In this document: one piece after another, positions 37,837-46,028 of the stretch | Layout of the letters: each line of letters begins with the position of its first letter | Position numbering within the stretch: the first letter of the stretch is position 1 | Position numbers and translations under genes: made by a program | The notes under the pieces: model-generated | Seen by the model: only the letters and a program-made list of their open reading frames with translations | What the model was told of the DNA's origin: nothing | The model's database searches: none | Source of the DNA: Pseudomonas sp. 10S4 | GTDB lineage: Bacteria; Pseudomonadota; Gammaproteobacteria; Pseudomonadales; Pseudomonadaceae | Assembly: GCF_034344865.1 (NCBI RefSeq) | Contig: NZ_CP133774.1 | Span: forward strand, 434,001-498,000 | Reading direction: 5' to 3' | Length of the DNA: 64,000 nt

Positions 37837-38775
37837 GTGCTTTCAACCCGCCAATTGCGTTACTTCGTGGAAATCGCCGAGTGCGGCAGTTTCAGCGCTG
37901 CGGCCGAACGCCTGTTTATCGCACAGTCCGCCCTGAGCCGGCAGATCAAGGACATGGAAACCCGCCTGCAAACACCACTGTTCGAACGCACCGCGCGCCA
38001 GCCCCGACTGACCGCCGCTGGTGAAGCCTTTTTGCCCCGGGCCAGAAACCTGTTGCTTGAGCTGACCAAGGCCAGCGAGATGGCGACTCAGGTCGGCAAC
38101 GGTCAACTCGGCACTTTGCGCCTGAGCCATTCCAGTACGGTGCCGATGAGCGGCCGCTTGTTGCGGGGCATCAGCGCTTATCTGGATCAGCATGCCGGCG
38201 TGTCCATGGACATCGTCAAACTGTCCTCCGAAGCGCAGTTGGAAGAGCTGGCCGAAGGTCGTCTGGATGTCGGTCTGTTGCGCTTGCCAGTGCTGCGTCA
38301 GCGCGAAGGCGTGCAGATTGTTCCTTTATATAGCGAGCGTTTGCTGCTGGCCGTGCCACCGAATCATCCACTGGCTGTGGATAAGTCCACTCAAGGCATC
38401 GATCTGGCGCAGTTGAAGGATGAGGCGTTTATCTCGATTCCTCATCCGCAGCGTGGTGGCTTGAGTTACTTGTCTGCCGAGTTATGCATGCGCCAGGGCT
38501 TTTTCCCCAAGGCCGCTCGGGTGGTGTCGCGCAAAACCACGCAACTGCAATTGATTCAGGCCGGGTTCGGCATTGCGCTGTTGCCGGAATCGCTGCAAGA
38601 CATTGCCCCGCCCGACATCCATTTCCTGCCACTGGCCGACCCGGATTGCCACAGCACCGTCGCCCTCGCCTGCAGCTCAAAATCCTCCGCCCCTGATCCA
38701 ACACTTCATCAACATCTGCACAAATCCCTGTGGGAGCGGGCTTGCTCGCGAAAGCGGCCTAACATTCAACATTGA
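37837..38775 (+). CDS. LysR-family transcriptional regulator, C-terminus uncertain
   Basis: This regulator has about 312 residues. The helix-turn-helix is at residues 1–60 (RQLRYFVEIAECGSFSAAAERLFIAQSALSRQIKDME) and is followed by a type 2 periplasmic-binding-protein effector fold (LGTLRLSHSSTVP, VDVGLLRLP, LLAVPPNHPLA, IQAGFGIALLPES). GTG 37,837 has AAAAGG upstream and gives the normal start. The end looks wrong: the last residues are translated from a REP (WERACSRKRP). A neighbouring frame near 38,690 reads PLIQHFINICTNP, a more typical LysR tail. Either a frameshift lies near 38,680, or the REP has been recruited as coding sequence. Divergence from the TauE permease makes that gene the likely target. 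Confidence 0.82.
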   Translation: MLSTRQLRYFVEIAECGSFSAAAERLFIAQSALSRQIKDMETRLQTPLFERTARQPRLTAAGEAFLPRARNLLLELTKASEMATQVGNGQLGTLRLSHSSTVPMSGRLLRGISAYLDQHAGVSMDIVKLSSEAQLEELAEGRLDVGLLRLPVLRQREGVQIVPLYSERLLLAVPPNHPLAVDKSTQGIDLAQLKDEAFISIPHPQRGGLSYLSAELCMRQGFFPKAARVVSRKTTQLQLIQAGFGIALLPESLQDIAPPDIHFLPLADPDCHSTVALACSSKSSAPDPTLHQHLHKSLWERACSRKRPNIQH

Positions 38776-38819
38776 CGCTGACTGACACACCGTCTTCGCG
38801 ATGCAAGCCCGCTCCCACA
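38729..38819. repeat. REP doublet overlapping the lysR 3' end
   Basis: TGTGGGAGCGGGCTTGCTCGCG faces an arm in which the usual GCGAGCAAGC reads GCGATGCAAGC. The extra T breaks symmetry and may be another indel. Confidence 0.8.
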
Positions 38820-38875
38820 AGGGATTTGTGTGTACGCATGGAGATTGTTCGCCGAATGCCTTTATCATGCGCCCC

Positions 38876-40255
38876 ATGATTAAAGATCCCTTTGCAAGAC
38901 TCGGCCTGGACCGTGAAGTCCTGACTGTCAGCCAGCTCAACGGCCGCGCGCGGGTGTTGCTGGAAGACGTGTTCAGCAATATCTGGGTCGAAGGCGAAAT
39001 CTCCAACCTCGCCCGCCCGGCGTCCGGCCATGTGTATTTCACCCTCAAGGACAGTGGCGCCCAGGTCCGTTGCGCACTGTTTCGGCAGAACGCCGCTAAG
39101 GTTCGCCAAGCGTTGAAGGATGGCCTGGCGGTCAAGGTCCGTGGCAAGGTCTCGCTGTTCGAGGGCCGTGGCGACTATCAACTGATCCTCGACACTGTGG
39201 AGCCGGCCGGTGACGGCGCCCTGCGCCTGGCCTTCGATGCGCTGAAAGAAAAACTCAGCGCCGAAGGCCTGTTCAGTGCCGAACGCAAAGTGCCGCTGCC
39301 GGCGCATCCACAACGCATCGGCATCATCAGTTCGCCCACCGGCGCGGTGATTCGCGACATCATCAGCGTGTTCCGCCGCCGCGCGCCGCAGATCCAACTG
39401 ACGCTGATCCCGACCGCCGTACAGGGTCGCGAAGCCACTGCACAAATTGTCCGCGCCCTGAAACTGGCGGACGCCCGGGGTTTCGATGCGCTGATCCTGG
39501 CCCGTGGCGGCGGCTCGCTGGAAGACCTCTGGTGTTTCAACGAAGAAGCCGTGGCCCGCGCCGTGGACGCCTGCGTGACGCCGATTGTCAGCGCCGTCGG
39601 TCATGAAACCGACGTCTCGATCAGTGACTTCGTCGCCGACGTTCGCGCCCCGACGCCTTCCGCCGCTGCCGAACTGCTGGCGCCGGACTCCAGCGATCTG
39701 GTGCGCCGGGTCGAAAGCCTGCATCGCCGCTTGGTCATGCGCATCCGTGACCGCTTGATGCGCGATCGCCTGCGCCTGGAAGGCATGTCCCGTCGCCTGC
39801 GCCATCCCGGCGAACGCCTACGCCAACAAGCGCAACGCCTGGACGATCTGGACATGCGCATGCGCCGCGCCTTCGAGCGCAGCCTCAATACCCGTCGCGA
39901 ACGCTTGATCCGCCTGGAAACCCGCCTCGCCGGGCAACATCCAGGTCGGCAATTGGCGATGCTGCGCCAGCGCCTCGACAGTCTCGCCGAACGCCTGCCC
40001 CGGGCCATCCGCGAAGGCCTCAAAAGCCGTCGCCTACAACTGCAAAGCCAGGTGCAGACACTGCAAGTGGTCAGTCCGTTGGCGACCCTCGCCCGTGGCT
40101 ACAGCATTCTGCTGGACGAGCGTGGCAACGCGATCCGCAGCGCCGAGCAGACCCACAACGGCCAGCGCCTGAAAGCCAAACTGGGCGATGGCGAGCTGCA
40201 AGTTCGCGTCGAAGACAATCACCTGACGCCTGTCACCCTTTCTTTACTGGATTGA
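38876..40255 (+). CDS. xseA: Exodeoxyribonuclease VII large subunit XseA
   Basis: This 459-residue nuclease subunit degrades single-stranded DNA together with XseB, which is not in this window. An N-terminal OB fold (LTVSQLNGRARVLLEDVFSNIWVEGEISN, FTLKDSGAQVRCALFR) is followed by the catalytic core with RIGIISSPTGAVIRDI, ARGGGSLEDLWCFNEE and SAVGHETDVSISDFVAD. A long arginine-rich coiled coil and a C-terminal TLARGYSIL motif complete it. ATG 38,876 (MIKDPFARLG) is preferred, though ATG 38,867 three codons earlier is also possible. The gene is followed by the M23 peptidase gene after three bases, as in other pseudomonads, so the two are co-transcribed. Confidence 0.95.
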   Translation: MIKDPFARLGLDREVLTVSQLNGRARVLLEDVFSNIWVEGEISNLARPASGHVYFTLKDSGAQVRCALFRQNAAKVRQALKDGLAVKVRGKVSLFEGRGDYQLILDTVEPAGDGALRLAFDALKEKLSAEGLFSAERKVPLPAHPQRIGIISSPTGAVIRDIISVFRRRAPQIQLTLIPTAVQGREATAQIVRALKLADARGFDALILARGGGSLEDLWCFNEEAVARAVDACVTPIVSAVGHETDVSISDFVADVRAPTPSAAAELLAPDSSDLVRRVESLHRRLVMRIRDRLMRDRLRLEGMSRRLRHPGERLRQQAQRLDDLDMRMRRAFERSLNTRRERLIRLETRLAGQHPGRQLAMLRQRLDSLAERLPRAIREGLKSRRLQLQSQVQTLQVVSPLATLARGYSILLDERGNAIRSAEQTHNGQRLKAKLGDGELQVRVEDNHLTPVTLSLLD

Positions 40256-40258
40256 TCC

Positions 40259-41080
40259 ATGCCACGTTTTTTAGCTCCGTTGCTTTTGTTGTGCCTGACC
40301 TTCAACGCCCACGCTGACAGTTACATCACCCGCCTGTTGAACAAACCGGTGCCGGGCGGCGTGGCCGTGGTGGACCTGGGCACCGGTGCCCAGGCGCCGA
40401 AAGCCACGTATCAAGGCAAACCGGTGCTGGTGGTCAAGGAACAGAGCAATTGGCTGGCGATCGTCGGTGTGCCGTTAACGGTCAAACCGGGGACCCAGCA
40501 AGTGAACAGCGGCGGCCGTAATCTGAGCTTCACGGTCGGCAACAAGAAATACCCGGAACAGCACATCACGCTGAAGAACACCCAGCAGGTCAATCCAAAC
40601 CCGGAGAATCTGAAGCGTATCGAAGGCGAACTGGCAGAACAAATCCAGGCTTATCGCAGCTTCAGCCCCGTCACCCCGAGCAACCTGCTGCTGGACAAAC
40701 CGGTCAATGGCCCGCTGTCGAGCAAGTTTGGTGTACGTCGATTCTTTAATGGTGAGGAGCGAAATCCTCATGCGGGGCTGGACTTTGCGGTGCCTGCGGG
40801 TACGCCGATCAAGACGCCGGCGGCGGGCAAGGTAATTTTGATCGGTAACTACTTCTTTAACGGCAACACCGTGTTTGTCGACCATGGCCAGGGCTTTATC
40901 AGCATGTTCTGCCACATGTCGAAAATTGATGTGAAGGTTGGGCAGCAAATGGCCCGTGGTGGCGTGGTTGGCAAGGTCGGTTCGACCGGGCGAGCGACCG
41001 GGCCGCATATGCACTGGAATGTCAGTCTGAATGATGCTCGGGTCGACCCGGCGATTTTTATTGGGGCGTTTCAGCCTTGA
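40259..41080 (+). CDS. M23-family metallopeptidase (LytM domain), periplasmic
   Basis: The product has 273 residues. A signal peptide (FLAPLLLLCLTFNAHA) leads to an N-terminal beta-rich region with a peptidase M23 N-terminal character (about residues 25–110). The LytM domain is at about 160–265. Zinc ligands are visible in NPHAGLDFAVPAGTP (HxxxD), and in GPHMHWN (HxH) near the end, with VFVDHGQGFISMFCHMS between. All residues needed for endopeptidase activity are present, so it probably cuts peptidoglycan cross-links and is not a degenerate EnvC-type activator. It lies three bases after xseA. Confidence 0.9.
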   Translation: MPRFLAPLLLLCLTFNAHADSYITRLLNKPVPGGVAVVDLGTGAQAPKATYQGKPVLVVKEQSNWLAIVGVPLTVKPGTQQVNSGGRNLSFTVGNKKYPEQHITLKNTQQVNPNPENLKRIEGELAEQIQAYRSFSPVTPSNLLLDKPVNGPLSSKFGVRRFFNGEERNPHAGLDFAVPAGTPIKTPAAGKVILIGNYFFNGNTVFVDHGQGFISMFCHMSKIDVKVGQQMARGGVVGKVGSTGRATGPHMHWNVSLNDARVDPAIFIGAFQP

Positions 41081-41104
41081 TTAATGGGTGAGGCTCGTGG
41101 CCTC

Positions 41105-41200
41105 TTCGCGAGCAAGCCCGCTCCCACAGTGGATTTTCGGTGTACACACATCCCGTATTCACACCGGTCAAATGTGGGAGCGGGCTTGCTCGCGAAGGCG
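41105..41200. repeat. REP pair
   Basis: CTTCGCGAGCAAGCCCGCTCCCACAG and TGTGGGAGCGGGCTTGCTCGCGAAGG flank a 45-base centre in outward order, between the converging M23 and hypothetical genes. Confidence 0.85.
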
Positions 41201-41216
41201 GCATCACTGGCGCCGC

Positions 41217-41573
41217 TTATTCCGCCTCCAGGTCCTCAATCCCATGGACCTCCCTATGCGCCAGACACTCCTTGATCCAGGCCTGCGTCTCCTCCGAGAA
41301 GCCTGCTAATTCCTCAGGCGTGACCAACTCACGGGCACACAGCCCCAGCAAGTGAGAACTGGCCTCATGGCGCGAGAACCTGAAAACCCCAAACGCCCAG
41401 TACAACTCCTTTTGCCCGGCCTTCAGCAGTTCCTCGCTGGCCTCGATTCGATCATAGGGCGCCAGGCTTTTATCCAGCACCGTGCGCTCGACCTCCTCCA
41501 TGATCCGAATGCACATTCGTTCATGGGCCACCGGACGCAGCGCGCTGTACAGCTTCCAATCAGACTCGTTCAT
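41217..41573 (-). CDS. Conserved hypothetical protein, helical, 118 residues
   Basis: I do not recognise a named family. The protein begins MNESDWKLYSALRPVAHERMC and looks wholly alpha-helical, acidic and soluble. Notable stretches are RIMEEVERTVLDKSLAPYDR and KELYWAFGVFRFSRHEASSHLLGLC. There is no signal peptide, cysteine motif or catalytic signature. Codon use is like the neighbours and the frame is intact. It is transcribed toward the M23 gene and away from leuA, alone on its strand, so context gives no function. Confidence 0.6.
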   Translation of the reverse strand: MNESDWKLYSALRPVAHERMCIRIMEEVERTVLDKSLAPYDRIEASEELLKAGQKELYWAFGVFRFSRHEASSHLLGLCARELVTPEELAGFSEETQAWIKECLAHREVHGIEDLEAE

Positions 41574-41801
41574 TACCGACTCCTGCTTGCCAGTCGTCTT
41601 GTTGAGGCTTTAAGAATAGCTGTGCTTGTCAGGCCATCCGCACAAACTTTCAATTGCGCACCAGCCAAACCTCGCGCAAACATCAAAACAATCACGCCAC
41701 ATCACAGCAATAAAATCTCGCAAAACCCGGCTTTTCGGGTATTCCTCTCAATTTCTTTCGACTGCTTGCCAACCTTAACCCCGGCGGTTAGGGTTGAAGA
41801 C

Positions 41802-41879
41802 ATGAAAACCTCTCACACCCTCATTCAGCTTCGCCAGCACCGCAGCCTGTGCCTCGTCAGTGCACGACTGCCGGGCTGA
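41802..41879 (+). CDS. Putative leader peptide of leuA
   Basis: This 25-codon frame ([20 protein letters not shown], then ARLPG) has GGGTTGAAG just upstream of its ATG. Five of its 25 codons are leucine (CTC, CTT, CTG, CTC, CTG), and one is isoleucine and one valine. It lies 90 bases before leuA and is followed by a terminator-like hairpin, so transcription attenuation by charged tRNA-Leu is the natural reading. I base this on position and composition, not on recognised homology. It is shorter than most gene calls and would be missed by automatic annotation. Confidence 0.6.
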   Translation: MKTSHTLIQLRQHRSLCLVSARLPG

Positions 41880-41882
41880 ATT

Positions 41883-41943
41883 GCGGTGCCTCGCCTTACA
41901 CGTTTCCCCAAACACTTTTGATCCACCGGCAGGCCGCCTTTTT
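41883..41943 (+). terminator. Putative attenuator hairpin in the leuA leader
   Basis: GCGGTGCC at 41,883–41,890 can pair with GGCAGGCCGC at 41,928–41,937 (GCGG/CCGC and GCC/GGC), followed by TTTTT at 41,939–41,943. It lies between the leader peptide stop and the leuA ribosome site (AAGG near 41,957). The long loop makes it weaker than a standard terminator. Confidence 0.45.
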
Positions 41944-41968
41944 CGGCCCACACAATAAGGATTTCCCG

Positions 41969-43651
41969 ATGAGCATGCTCAAAGACCCGTCTTCGAAATA
42001 CCGCGCGTTCCCGACCATCGACATCCCGGACCGCACTTGGCCGTCGAAGACCATCACCGCCGCGCCGATCTGGTGCAGCTCGGACTTGCGCGACGGTAAC
42101 CAGTCGCTGATCGAGCCAATGGACGCGGTCAAAAAGCTGCGTTTCTGGAAAACCCTGGTACAAGTCGGCGTGAAAGAAATCGAAGCGTCGTTCCCGGCGG
42201 CTTCGCAAACCGACTTCGACTTCGTGCGTACCCTGATCGAAGACGGCCACATCCCGGACGACACCACCATTCAGGTGCTGACCCAGGGCCGTGAAGACTT
42301 GATCGAGCGCACTTTCGAATCCCTGCGCGGCGCGAAGAAAGCCATCGTTCACCTGTACAACGCGACCTCCCCTTCTTTCCGTCGCATTGTCTTCAACCAG
42401 GACAAGGACGGGATCAAGGCCATCGCCGTGAACGCTGCCAAGCTGTTCGTCAAATACGCCGCCCAGCAGCCGGACACCGAGTGGACCTTCGAGTACTCGC
42501 CAGAAACCTTCAGCGCCACCGAGCTCGAGTTCGCCAAAGAAGTCTGCGACGCAGTCATTGAAGTCTGGAACCCGACGCCTGAGCACAAGGTGATCCTCAA
42601 CCTGCCAGCCACCGTCGAATGCGCGACCCCGAACATCTACGCCGACCAGATCGAATGGTTCGGCCGTCACATCAACCGTCGTGACAGCGTGATCATCAGC
42701 CTGCACACCCACAACGACCGTGGCACTGGCGTGGCCGCCACCGAGCTGGGCCTGATGGCCGGCGCTGACCGTGTCGAAGGTTGCCTGTTCGGCAACGGCG
42801 AGCGCACCGGTAACGTCGACCTGGTCACCGTGGCGTTGAACCTCTACACCCAGGGCATTCACCCTGAGCTGGACTTCTCCGACATCGACGGCGTGCGCAA
42901 AGTCGTCGAAGAGTGCAACCAGATCCAGGTGCACCCACGTCACCCGTACGTTGGCGACCTGGTTCACACCGCGTTCTCCGGCTCCCACCAGGACGCCATC
43001 CGCAAGGGCTTCGCCCAGCAGAAACCGGACACCCTGTGGGAAGTGCCGTACTTGCCGATCGACCCGGCCGACATCGGCCGCAGCTACGAAGCGGTGATTC
43101 GCGTCAACAGCCAGTCGGGCAAGGGCGGTATCGCTTACCTGCTGGAACAGGAATACGGCATCAGCTTGCCGCGCCGCATGCAGATCGAGTTCAGCCAGGT
43201 GGTGCAGCGAGAAACCGATCGCCTCGGTCTGGAGATGACCGCCCAGCAAATTCACGCGCTGCTTCACAGCGAGTACTTGCAGGCCAACACCCCGTACGCA
43301 CTGGTCAGCCATCGCTTGCAGGAAGAGAACGGCAACAGTTCGGTCGAAGTGGAAGTCTCTGGCAAGGGCCAGGGCGAAACCAACCTGCACTGGCGCGGCA
43401 AGGGCAACGGCGCCCTGGAAGCACTGGTGGCTGGCCTGCCGATCCCGGTGGAAATCATGGACTACAACGAACACGCCATCGGCGCGGGCACCAATGCCAA
43501 AGCTGCGGCCTACATTGAACTGCGGGTTGACGGTCAGCGTGCGGTGCACGGCGTAGGTATCGATGAAAACATCACCACCGCCAGCTTCAAGGCGCTGTTT
43601 AGCGCACTGAACCGCTCGCTGAGCCAGCCGGAAGCGAAAGAAGCGGCGTAA
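41969..43651 (+). CDS. leuA: 2-isopropylmalate synthase LeuA, long form
   Basis: This 560-residue enzyme condenses acetyl-CoA with 2-oxoisovalerate, the first step of leucine synthesis. A DRE-TIM barrel carries [16 protein letters not shown] and the metal ligands in [15 protein letters not shown] and [14 protein letters not shown]. The C-terminal regulatory domain, where leucine binds for feedback inhibition, includes [28 protein letters not shown]. The length matches the type II LeuA of pseudomonads and actinobacteria. ATG 41,969 ([12 protein letters not shown]) is chosen over an upstream open frame because AAGG is 9 bases before it and family homology starts there. A perfect terminator follows. 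Confidence 0.96.
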   Translation: MSMLKDPSSKYRAFPTIDIPDRTWPSKTITAAPIWCSSDLRDGNQSLIEPMDAVKKLRFWKTLVQVGVKEIEASFPAASQTDFDFVRTLIEDGHIPDDTTIQVLTQGREDLIERTFESLRGAKKAIVHLYNATSPSFRRIVFNQDKDGIKAIAVNAAKLFVKYAAQQPDTEWTFEYSPETFSATELEFAKEVCDAVIEVWNPTPEHKVILNLPATVECATPNIYADQIEWFGRHINRRDSVIISLHTHNDRGTGVAATELGLMAGADRVEGCLFGNGERTGNVDLVTVALNLYTQGIHPELDFSDIDGVRKVVEECNQIQVHPRHPYVGDLVHTAFSGSHQDAIRKGFAQQKPDTLWEVPYLPIDPADIGRSYEAVIRVNSQSGKGGIAYLLEQEYGISLPRRMQIEFSQVVQRETDRLGLEMTAQQIHALLHSEYLQANTPYALVSHRLQEENGNSSVEVEVSGKGQGETNLHWRGKGNGALEALVAGLPIPVEIMDYNEHAIGAGTNAKAAAYIELRVDGQRAVHGVGIDENITTASFKALFSALNRSLSQPEAKEAA

Positions 43652-43668
43652 GCCTTCGCTGAAATGCA

Positions 43669-43702
43669 AAAGGCCCCAAGGTGAGAACCTTGGGGCCTTT
43701 TT
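43669..43702 (+). terminator. Rho-independent terminator after leuA
   Basis: A perfect 13-bp stem (AAAGGCCCCAAGG with CCTTGGGGCCTTT) and loop TGAGAA are followed by five T. Confidence 0.95.
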
Positions 43703-43705
43703 GTT

Positions 43706-43807
43706 GATCGTTCCCACGCTCTGCGTGGGAATGCCTCAAGGGACGCTCCGCGTCCAGTGACGCGGAGCGTCACGGGCTACATTCCCACGCAGAGCGTGGG
43801 AACGATC
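43706..43807. repeat. Inverted repeat, GTTCCCACGCTCTGCGTGGGAA class
   Basis: GATCGTTCCCACGCTCTGCGTGGGAATGC faces GCATTCCCACGCAGAGCGTGGGAACGATC-type sequence around an inner inverted pair (GACGCTCCGCGTC, GACGCGGAGCGTC). It is nearly perfect over about 100 bases and is the only member of its class in the window. Confidence 0.85.
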
Positions 43808-43809
43808 GG

Positions 43810-44601
43810 TCAGGTGAACTCGAAGGTATCAGCATCCAGATTCGCTGGAAACCGCGTGCGGTAAGCCGCCAGTTCCGCCGCATTCAGCACCGCCTGAAAC
43901 ACGCCATCCGCTTCGCCTGCGCTGAGCAATGTCTCGCCCTGGAAATCCAGAACCTGACTGTCGCCGGTATACGCAAAGCCCTTGCCGTCAGTACCAATCC
44001 GGTTCACCGCCGCCACATAGCAGAGGTTCTCGATTGCCCGGGCCGGCAACAAACGGTTCCAGTGCTGACGCCGTGCACCCGGCCAGTTGGCGGTGTACAG
44101 CAGCAAGTCGGTGTCCTGAGCATCACGGCTCCAGACCGGGAAGCGCAGGTCGTAGCAGATCAGCGGCCGAATCCGCCAGCCCTTGAGTTCAAACTGCACT
44201 TGGCGCTCGCCAGGAGTGTAGTGGTTGTGTTCGCCGGCCATACGGAACAAGTGGCGCTTGTCGTAATGCAACACATCACCGTCCGGCCGCGCCCAAAGCA
44301 GGCGATTGCGGTGACTGCCATCAGCCGCCTGAACGATCACGCTACCGGTGATCACGGCATCGAGCTTCGCAGCCTGGACCTTCAGCCATTTAGTGGTCGG
44401 GCCGTTCTCCGCCTCGGCGAGGGTCTCGGATTGCATGGAGAACCCGGTGGTGAACATCTCCGGCAGGATGATCAGGTCCGCACCGCGGGCCTGTTCCAGC
44501 AACTGCTCGAAATGCTCCAGGTTGGCTTGGCGGTCATGCCAGGCCAGGGTGGTCTGGATCAGAGCGATGTTCAGGTTGGGCAGCGCACTCAGATCACGCA
44601 T
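43810..44601 (-). CDS. yafV: Carbon-nitrogen hydrolase, omega-amidase (YafV/Nit2-like)
   Basis: This 263-residue nitrilase-superfamily enzyme has the catalytic triad in place: glutamate in LIILPEMFTTGF (near residue 48), lysine in HYDKRHLFRMAGE (near 115) and cysteine in RPLICYDLRFPVW (near 148). ICYDLRFP and the TGFSM stretch fit the omega-amidase group, which hydrolyses alpha-ketoglutaramate and 2-oxo-methylthiobutyramide-type products. The start overlaps the 3' end of the aminotransferase gene by 13 bases. That gene encodes a YbdL-type glutamine/methionine transaminase, whose 2-oxo-amide by-product is the substrate of omega-amidase, so the pair forms a two-step salvage unit (pathway by inference from the families). 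Confidence 0.88.
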   Translation of the reverse strand: MRDLSALPNLNIALIQTTLAWHDRQANLEHFEQLLEQARGADLIILPEMFTTGFSMQSETLAEAENGPTTKWLKVQAAKLDAVITGSVIVQAADGSHRNRLLWARPDGDVLHYDKRHLFRMAGEHNHYTPGERQVQFELKGWRIRPLICYDLRFPVWSRDAQDTDLLLYTANWPGARRQHWNRLLPARAIENLCYVAAVNRIGTDGKGFAYTGDSQVLDFQGETLLSAGEADGVFQAVLNAAELAAYRTRFPANLDADTFEFT

Positions 44602-45737
44602 AGTTTTTCCGCTGCTTCACGTAGGGTCTCCTCGCGTTTGGCGAAGCACAGCCGCACCAGGCGCTGGCCGACCGGTGGGTTTTGGTAGAACACCGAAACC
44701 GGGATGCTCGCCACGCCGTGTTCGCGGGTCATCCACATGGCCATTTCGACGTCGTTGAGGTCCGGGCGAATCTGCGAATAATCGACCAACTGGAAATAGG
44801 TGCCGGTTACTCGAGTGAAGCTAAAACGCGATGGCGTCAGCAGATCGCAGAACAGATCGCGCTTGGCCTGATAGAAACCGGGCAATTCTTCGACGTGTTC
44901 CGGATGCTCGGCCATGTAATCGGCCAACGCATATTGCAGCGGTGTCACACCACAGAAACTGACGTACTGGTGGACCTTGCGCAGCTCCGCCGTGAGGGCC
45001 GGTGGTGCAACGACGTAGCCGGTTTTCCAACCAGTGACGTGGTAAGTCTTGCCGAACGAACTGACGACGAAGGCACGTTTATACAGTTCTTCGTGGGCCA
45101 GAACACTGACGTGGGGCACACCGTCGAACACCAGGTGTTCGTAGACCTCGTCGGTGATCACATAGATGTCACGGTCGCGGATAAGCGCTGCCAGTTGATC
45201 CAGCTCGGCGCGACTGATCAGCGCACCGCTCGGGTTGTGCGGGGTGTTGAGGATGATCATCCGCGTTCGCGGGCTCAGGGCCTCAGCGAGCTTCTGGAAG
45301 TCAATGGCGAAGTCTTTCAGACCCAACTGCACATGGACGCAACGGCCACCGGCCAACTCAACCGCCGGCTCGTAGCTGTCATAGGCTGGATCAAACACGA
45401 TGACTTCATCGCCGCTGTGGATAACTGCCTGGATCGCGCAGAAGATCGCCTGGGTCGCGCCGGGGGTGACGGTCACTTCATGGTCGGCATCCACTTGGGC
45501 GCCATAGCTGCGGGCGATCTTCGCCGCAATCTGCTGCCGCAACACCGGCAGGCCGGTCATCGGCGAATACTGGTTGTGGCCGCTGGCGATATGCCGACCG
45601 ACTGCATCACGCAGCGCCTGAGGACCGTCGAAATCGGGAAACCCCTGGGACAGGTTGATTGCCCCGGTTTGCGCCGCGAGTTGAGACATCTGAGTGAAGA
45701 TAGTGATGCCGACATTCGGCAGCTTACTGGTGATCAT
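44589..45737 (-). CDS. ybdL: Methionine/glutamine-type aminotransferase (YbdL-like)
   Basis: This 382-residue PLP enzyme of fold type I, aminotransferase subfamily I, begins MITSKLPNVGITIFTQMSQLA and has INLSQGFPDFDGP. The PLP lysine is in SSFGKTYHVTGWKTGYV near residue 240, and NTPHNPSGALIS and DEVYEHLVFDG are present. YbdL prefers methionine, histidine and phenylalanine with 2-oxo acids and functions in the methionine salvage route. The close downstream yafV gene, overlapping by 13 bases, supports this over aspartate or kynurenine specificity, though kynurenine aminotransferases are close relatives. Confidence 0.88.
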   Translation of the reverse strand: MITSKLPNVGITIFTQMSQLAAQTGAINLSQGFPDFDGPQALRDAVGRHIASGHNQYSPMTGLPVLRQQIAAKIARSYGAQVDADHEVTVTPGATQAIFCAIQAVIHSGDEVIVFDPAYDSYEPAVELAGGRCVHVQLGLKDFAIDFQKLAEALSPRTRMIILNTPHNPSGALISRAELDQLAALIRDRDIYVITDEVYEHLVFDGVPHVSVLAHEELYKRAFVVSSFGKTYHVTGWKTGYVVAPPALTAELRKVHQYVSFCGVTPLQYALADYMAEHPEHVEELPGFYQAKRDLFCDLLTPSRFSFTRVTGTYFQLVDYSQIRPDLNDVEMAMWMTREHGVASIPVSVFYQNPPVGQRLVRLCFAKREETLREAAEKLCVI

Positions 45738-45862
45738 CGGTGATTCCCTGCTCTACACCCGGCTCTAACGGCGGCGCGGGAGAGCCCGAGGATAGCCCAA
45801 ACGGCGCCCATAAAAAAGGGTGCCAACAGGCGCCCCTCTTCTAAAACATTCATCGCATAACC

Positions 45863-45994
45863 TGTGGTGAGGGGGCTTGCCCCGTTGGGTCGCGAAGCGG
45901 CCCCCAAATCTGCAATCGAGGTGTAAGTGACTGAACACCTCGATCGATTTGCGACTGCTTCGCAGCCGAACGGGGGCAAGCCCCCTCACCACAA
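45863..45994. repeat. REP-type inverted repeat (GAGGGGGCTTGCC class)
   Basis: TGTGGTGAGGGGGCTTGCCCCGTTGGG faces its inverse ending CCCCCTCACCACA, with an inner pair (AATCGAGGTGT, ACACCTCGATCGATT). It fills most of the 290-base gap between the der 3' end and ybdL. Confidence 0.8.
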
Positions 45995-46028
45995 CAAGCC
46001 CCACACATAAAGGGTGTGGAACCAGCAA

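Noticed and set aside
41825..43717. A 630-codon minus-strand frame across leuA
   Set aside because: Antisense to leuA; no family resemblance and no start signals.
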